Of a stretch of DNA of 64,000 nucleotides, positions 59,389 to 64,000 are shown piece by piece. The notes below the pieces were generated by a model. It was not told where the DNA came from. It worked only from the letters and a program-made list of their open reading frames with translations, and did no database searches. Each line of letters starts with the position of its first letter. Within the stretch, counting starts at the first letter, position 1. Position numbers and translations under genes: made by a program. The stretch covers positions 199,463 to 263,462 of the forward strand of contig QLIY01000065.1 of assembly GCA_003260075.1 (NCBI GenBank), read 5' to 3'. The stretch is from Phallusia mammillata. Taxonomy: Eukaryota > Chordata > Ascidiacea > Phlebobranchia > Ascidiidae.

Positions 59389-61917
59389 TTTGCAATTACC
59401 AAAATCAGTTTTTCTATGGAAGTAAAAATACCTGTGGTAAATTTGAGCAACGTTCAGCTGCTGCCAAAAGTTCTATCAAATTAATGTATATTTAATTTCA
59501 CAAACATCATTAAATTCATCATTAAGACCCTAAAATAAATTAAAAGCAAAACCAATTCTATTTCACTGTAACTTTGCCTACAATTTTTTTTATATTTTGG
59601 TCACTTTCTTATCACAAAGCTCGCTTAGTTGGTAATGGTATACATTAGCAAATTTTGCAGAACTTCCAATGCGCTGCCATGACAACCGCACTGTAGCGCT
59701 ACTTGTGACAATGTCCAGAAAAATATCATAGAAGTGAATACGGTAACAAGGTTTCATTGCATGTAACAACTAGTAAACTTACTGAATACAAACTACGCTA
59801 TATATTTATTGACCTGACTACTTTTACAGCTTGGGGTTTCCAAATAATGATATGAAAGTCAGGCTCAGACAGTTGCAGTGTTAAAACCAACAAACAATTA
59901 CTCATGGATACGATATGCAGTTTAAATTTCAACCTTCAGTTTGCATTTAAGGCGAGTGTGTTTTTCTTTGGCTTATTCACACACAAAACGCTTTATCGCA
60001 GTGGTTCTCAAACTCGGTTTTTGGGGCCGCATGCGGCTCCCAACTACTTATTCTGCGGCTCGCACCAAAACCTCAGAAAACCACCAAACATTGCTATTTT
60101 AGCTTTCAAAGTAATAATCTTCAGTGATTTTCACAAGGTTTTGTTTTTTTGCGGCTCCCTGCACACTTAAAAAAATACCATTTGGCCCCGACAATAACAA
60201 AATTTGAGAACCACTGCTTTATCGGATACGAAACAATTAAACGTTTATTTTTCATATTTTACTATGTTGTTTCGGGCTGGGTACCAATTTGACTCGAGTG
60301 ATCTCTTTTGTTTGATTTTCATTCAGGCGAAGTATCAATATTTTGTACAATAAAGTTATAGCGCAAAACAGTTTGCGAACTTCCCGTACAAAAAACTCAA
60401 AACAGACTCTTCTCCCAGCTAAGTTCAAAGTAAACTTTTAGATGACCAGTTATATTTGCCTTGCACTTCTCTCACGTTGTGGAAAACAAAGCCACTATTC
60501 AAAAGTTTGAAAAACAACTAACAGAACCGAACAAGTCATAACAATTCGGTAACACTTTTACTCAACGTTGTGTTGCGCTTTTGACGGATGTGAAGAAACG
60601 ATCGGCGGATTTGAAATGTGAAATGAACAAACAAATCTACGGCAGTATTCCGGGCAAATATTGAATATTGCGTTTCTCACATGCTTTTAGACTCAGTGTG
60701 ATGGTAGTGTTGCACAGAAGGTATTTAAGTGTTGTCACACCTCTGCCACGTGGGTTGGCGTGGCGTGAAATGGTGCGTTTCGATCTGCTAGAAAGCAATC
60801 AAGGTCGGTTACTTACGCGATTGATTAGCGTTCCATCCACAAAGTTAACCGCAGTCACGTACGAACGGACGGTCATGCAGTTGCTATACGAGAGACAGTT
60901 GTGCATGCGACAAGACTATGAAAGAAAGAGAGTGTTTAAGTGGCGATCATTTGCGGATCTATGCTGTACCAAGGCCCGAAGATTACTTTATTTTAAAGCC
61001 AATTAAAGTCAAATTTACGATTGACAGATAAAAATTAAAAACTTGTGCATATCCCAGAAGACAAAAAGGTCGATGCAGCAATGTGGAGGTGAAAAGTTCG
61101 TTATACGTACATAAATTGTCGCTTTGTACAAAGTTTATTGCATTAGATCCACATCTTGTTCGTGATTTGTAATTAGGTTCCTCTTATTCCCCATAGGCCA
61201 GTCAGCATGCAGCGAATTTGTAATGGTTTAAACAGTTATTGTGGTACGTCAGTGTCGACCAGCTGGGCAGCCTGGAACCAATCGATGCCGATGATCGATT
61301 CCCTGAATACATGACACGATTATTGTGAACATGTTCGTGTAGATAACTACATTTTTGATCAATACCTTTCATAACTATCTCGGGGATAACACTTAAAGGT
61401 GCTCGTCTACTGTTGAGGTTGATTAGGAAATGTTTTATCCGCTTACGTTTAAAAAACAATTGCAAACATGAAGGCTTTCGCTGTACATGGCTTAGGTACG
61501 CAGTACGTGGCGATAATGTCCGGAAACGGACACCGACAACATTGAGAAAAAACAATCGGCGGATGAAACTTTATGCCCCTTCTGGCTGGTCAGACATTCG
61601 GCCAAGGGGGAATATAACGTAGGCGCGGTAGAAGAACTTGCTTAAAGTTTTATTATTTCCGCAGGACGTGCTTTCGATCGTGTACACAGAATCGTTGAAA
61701 TCTGTTTAGCATTGCCACTGCAAAAAAAACAAAGCGCCGACTTTGTATTAGTTTGTTTGTGCTCATGGACTTTTCGGCGAAACTTTTGTAACCTGACGAC
61801 CTATACGTCCTAAACTGCTTCCTCAGTGTTTGGCGAAGGAGACCAGACGGTTACTTTAAGCATCTGCAGGCTTTTGCCACCCTGTTGATCGTGAACGAGT
61901 AAAGCACGCAAGCAAGC
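59389..61917. other. Intergenic region between LRGUK and the GPCR
   Basis: It should contain divergent promoters for LRGUK (minus) and the GPCR (plus). A hAT MITE lies at 59999-60216. A 112-codon plus-strand ORF at 60668-61006 (Arg-rich, no recognised domain) and a minus ORF at 61202-61555 are open but lack homology or splice support; I do not call them genes. Confidence 0.45.
59999..60216. mobile_element. hAT-type MITE, 218 bp, with perfect 8-bp duplication
   Basis: Termini CAGTGGTTCTCAAACT and ATTTGAGAACCACTG are inverted repeats. The target duplication CTTTATCG occurs at 59991-59998 and 60217-60224. It shares its terminal family with the element at 30213-30451. Confidence 0.92.
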
Positions 61918-63982
61918 ATGGACGTTGAAACAACTCTTTATATTTGTTTGGAGGTGTTGATTGCCCTATTGTCAGTAGTTGGAAATACCTTAGTTTGTTA
62001 TGTGGTCATGCAAAGCACTGCGCTACGTAAAAAGGTAAATATATGATTGTATTGTTTGGATAGAAATTGGATTAAGAAGTGGTGCACCTTTCTGTTACGA
62101 AATTGCTTACCACCACACTATATTGCGTCTAATCATTTTATTTTTGTTTTATTCGTTTGTCTTTACCTGTTGACAAGTGACGTAGGTTAATCGCATTCAT
62201 ATGCTTTACTGTTTTGTATGCTGTTGGGCAATCGAAATTAACATGTCTGTTTTTTATGTAGGTAATGTACATGTTTGTTACTTCCCTGGCGATAGCTGAC
62301 ATATGCGTCGGCCTTTTTGCAATCCCTTTCTCAATTCTCACCAAACTCGGCCTCCCACACTCCTCGCCTCACACTTGTATTGCAATGCTTTCCTTTATTA
62401 TGGTGCCAACCCAAATTTCGATCTTCAACATGATGGCAATTGCCATTGAAAGGTTTGTGAATAACAAGCGGCCTATACGGCGTCAAATTAACTATTGCAC
62501 ATGTTTTTGTACAGATACTTGGCAATTCGTCACGCCAGAATTCACTACACAAAGTTGACTTTAAACCGAAGTCTGTATGTGATTGCAGTCACATGGATGT
62601 TGTCAGTTTTTATGGGAATGTTACCACTTCTGGGGTGGAATAATATAAATTCCAATGAAAACCGATACGTGAATGGTAAGACTTATGTAAGCAGTACAGC
62701 TATTGGAAAATGTAGAGAAACTTTGATAAGTTTGGCGCCATTAAAATCACTGCTGTCAACGTTTGGGTTGGCCTATTTGCAGACTGAATTCACAAATGTT
62801 TGTTGTGCTTTCTGACAAGATCAGATGTAAATTCCCAATGTGCTGTATTATTGGCACAATAAAGCAATGTTGAATCATACCATCTGCTGCCATTAGGTTT
62901 ACCGGGACTAATTTGACGTCGACGTTGTCCACAACGCATAATTAAGCAAACTGCTAATAGCTTTATCCGCACCATGAAAGCAATTGTGCTTAGGTACAAC
63001 CACTGACCACACTTGGACGACCGTTACCACATTTGAGTCGACGTGGATTGAAGAATTCAAACTTTGTGAATTTATGAAAGTAAGTGAGGCTAAAACAACA
63101 CGACAAACGTGCAACATAATTTGTATCATTAAGAATAAAATTCAAATCTTAATTTATAGGACAACATTTAAGTTTTGTGACCACAGAATTATAGGCAATG
63201 ATTATTTGCAAAAAATCCAAAAGTCGTAAAATACACTGCTTTGAGAGAAACGTGACACACGTATCACTAAAAAATCTTTACGAGGGCAAATGTCAAAGCC
63301 CTGCAGAATACCCAAATTCGTGGGGTGTATGGTACATGTTCACAGTATTTTCTACATGCAAATTGTACGGTTCGACAAAAGTGTTTAAAAAAGTTTTTAA
63401 TAATTTACATCTTTGTTTGTTCGTCTACAATATCTTTTTAGTAAGAAAACACTGTTTATAATTACTTCAAATGCTAAAATAACGGTGCACATCATTCGTG
63501 TCAACAGAGAATGTAATTCTTTTGTTATAAAATCGTCACAACGTGCACAGAAAACACCCAGGCGGAAGTAAAGGTCATTCTGATACGCCGGGATTTAAAC
63601 TTCTAAATTTAAATCGAAGCTTGACCTGATAGATAAAGTCGGATTGTGATAACCACAGGCGGTTGTGGTTTAGGATGACTGCATTAAAAAATCGAACCGT
63701 CCCTGTGTTTTGTCATTTGACACCAATCGATTCCAGGTGCTTGAATTTCCTCTGCTGTTTGCAGGTGATGGATTTCGACTACATGTTTTTTAATTTCGTC
63801 GTGTGCGTGCTTCCCCCTCTTCTTACCTCAGCTGTGCTCTACTCAATCATTTTCTTCAGTTTTCTACAAGCAACCAAGACCAAATTCACAACAGAAGTCC
63901 GAAGTCCAATTTATGCAACCGGGATGAACGGCAGGGAAACCCACGCTGACTCAACTCCAGTTTCATCACCGCCCTTTAGGAA
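61918..63982 (+). CDS. Adenosine-receptor-like rhodopsin-class GPCR, 5' part (continues past right edge)
   Basis: Exons: 61918-62034, 62262-62452, 62515-62675, 62994-63079 and 63765-63982, all in phase. The protein starts MDVETTLYICLEVLIALLSV with TM1 including VVGNTLVCYVV. TM2-TM3 contain TSLAIADICVGLFAIPFSI and MMAIAIERYLAIRH (an ERY box, the E/DRY G-protein contact). TM4 ends in GMLPLLGWNN, the adenosine-receptor signature. TM5 is FDYMFFNFVVCVLPPLL, preceded by Cys in KLCEFM, matching the receptor's disulfide Cys in loop 2. Adenosine receptors signal extracellular adenosine through Gs or Gi. The last exon ends at donor AA/GTAAGA in phase 2, so TM6-TM7 lie outside the window. Confidence 0.85.
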
Positions 63983-64000
63983 GTAAGAGGTTTCGTGAAG

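Noticed and set aside
60668-61006. 112-codon plus-strand ORF upstream of the GPCR
   Set aside because: It is Arg-rich, has no domain or splice context, and is consistent with chance in a 2.5-kb intergenic interval.

Overview
This is a window of an animal nuclear genome, almost certainly an ascidian tunicate and probably Ciona or a close relative. Genes are intron-rich with GT-AG introns and the DNA is AT-rich. Several genes are clear chordate orthologues (MITF/TFE, NUFIP1, GRIPAP1, LRGUK, CFAP92, an adenosine-type GPCR). They sit beside a large secreted GH9 cellulase, a hallmark of tunicates. Small non-autonomous hAT elements with 8-bp target duplications and one tRNA-derived SINE lie in the introns.

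Layout. 0.3-9.2 kb, minus strand: MITF/TFE bHLH-zipper gene, C-terminus incomplete, with an alternative first exon resembling the vertebrate MITF-M arrangement. 10.4-11.7 kb, minus: two exons of an acidic regulator-like protein that could be a separate gene or a 5' extension of MITF. 12.3-13.5 kb, minus: an unresolved secreted-protein-like locus. 15.4-17.9 kb, plus: complete 8-exon NUFIP1. 18.8-31.1 kb, minus: a 21-exon gene encoding signal peptide, CBM2-like domain, Thr linker, GH9, second GH9, Thr/Ser-rich linker and Cys-rich tail. The first GH9 has lost both catalytic carboxylates; the second keeps them. 34.1-46.0 kb, minus: GRIPAP1 (18 exons, 887 aa), with exons 3-10 present twice in the assembly. 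46.8-56.5 kb, minus: CFAP92/KIAA1257-like axonemal gene (24 exons, 1350 aa). 56.8-59.4 kb, minus: LRGUK as one uninterrupted 853-codon ORF. 61.9 kb to the right edge, plus: first five coding exons of an adenosine-receptor-like GPCR.

Functional grouping. CFAP92 and LRGUK are both cilium/sperm-flagellum proteins and lie 334 bp apart on the same strand, so they may be co-expressed. GRIPAP1 follows on the same strand but is an endosomal trafficking factor. The cellulase is a stand-alone secreted enzyme.

Assembly quality matters. At least a dozen short G or C runs (8-14 nt) sit at breaks where about 60-150 bp of flanking sequence is repeated with small differences. Two single n characters mark joins next to near-identical copies. 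I read these as un-collapsed contig or haplotype ends rather than biology. Exon coordinates below were derived by eye from splice motifs, reading-phase continuity and protein similarity recalled from the families; no search was run.
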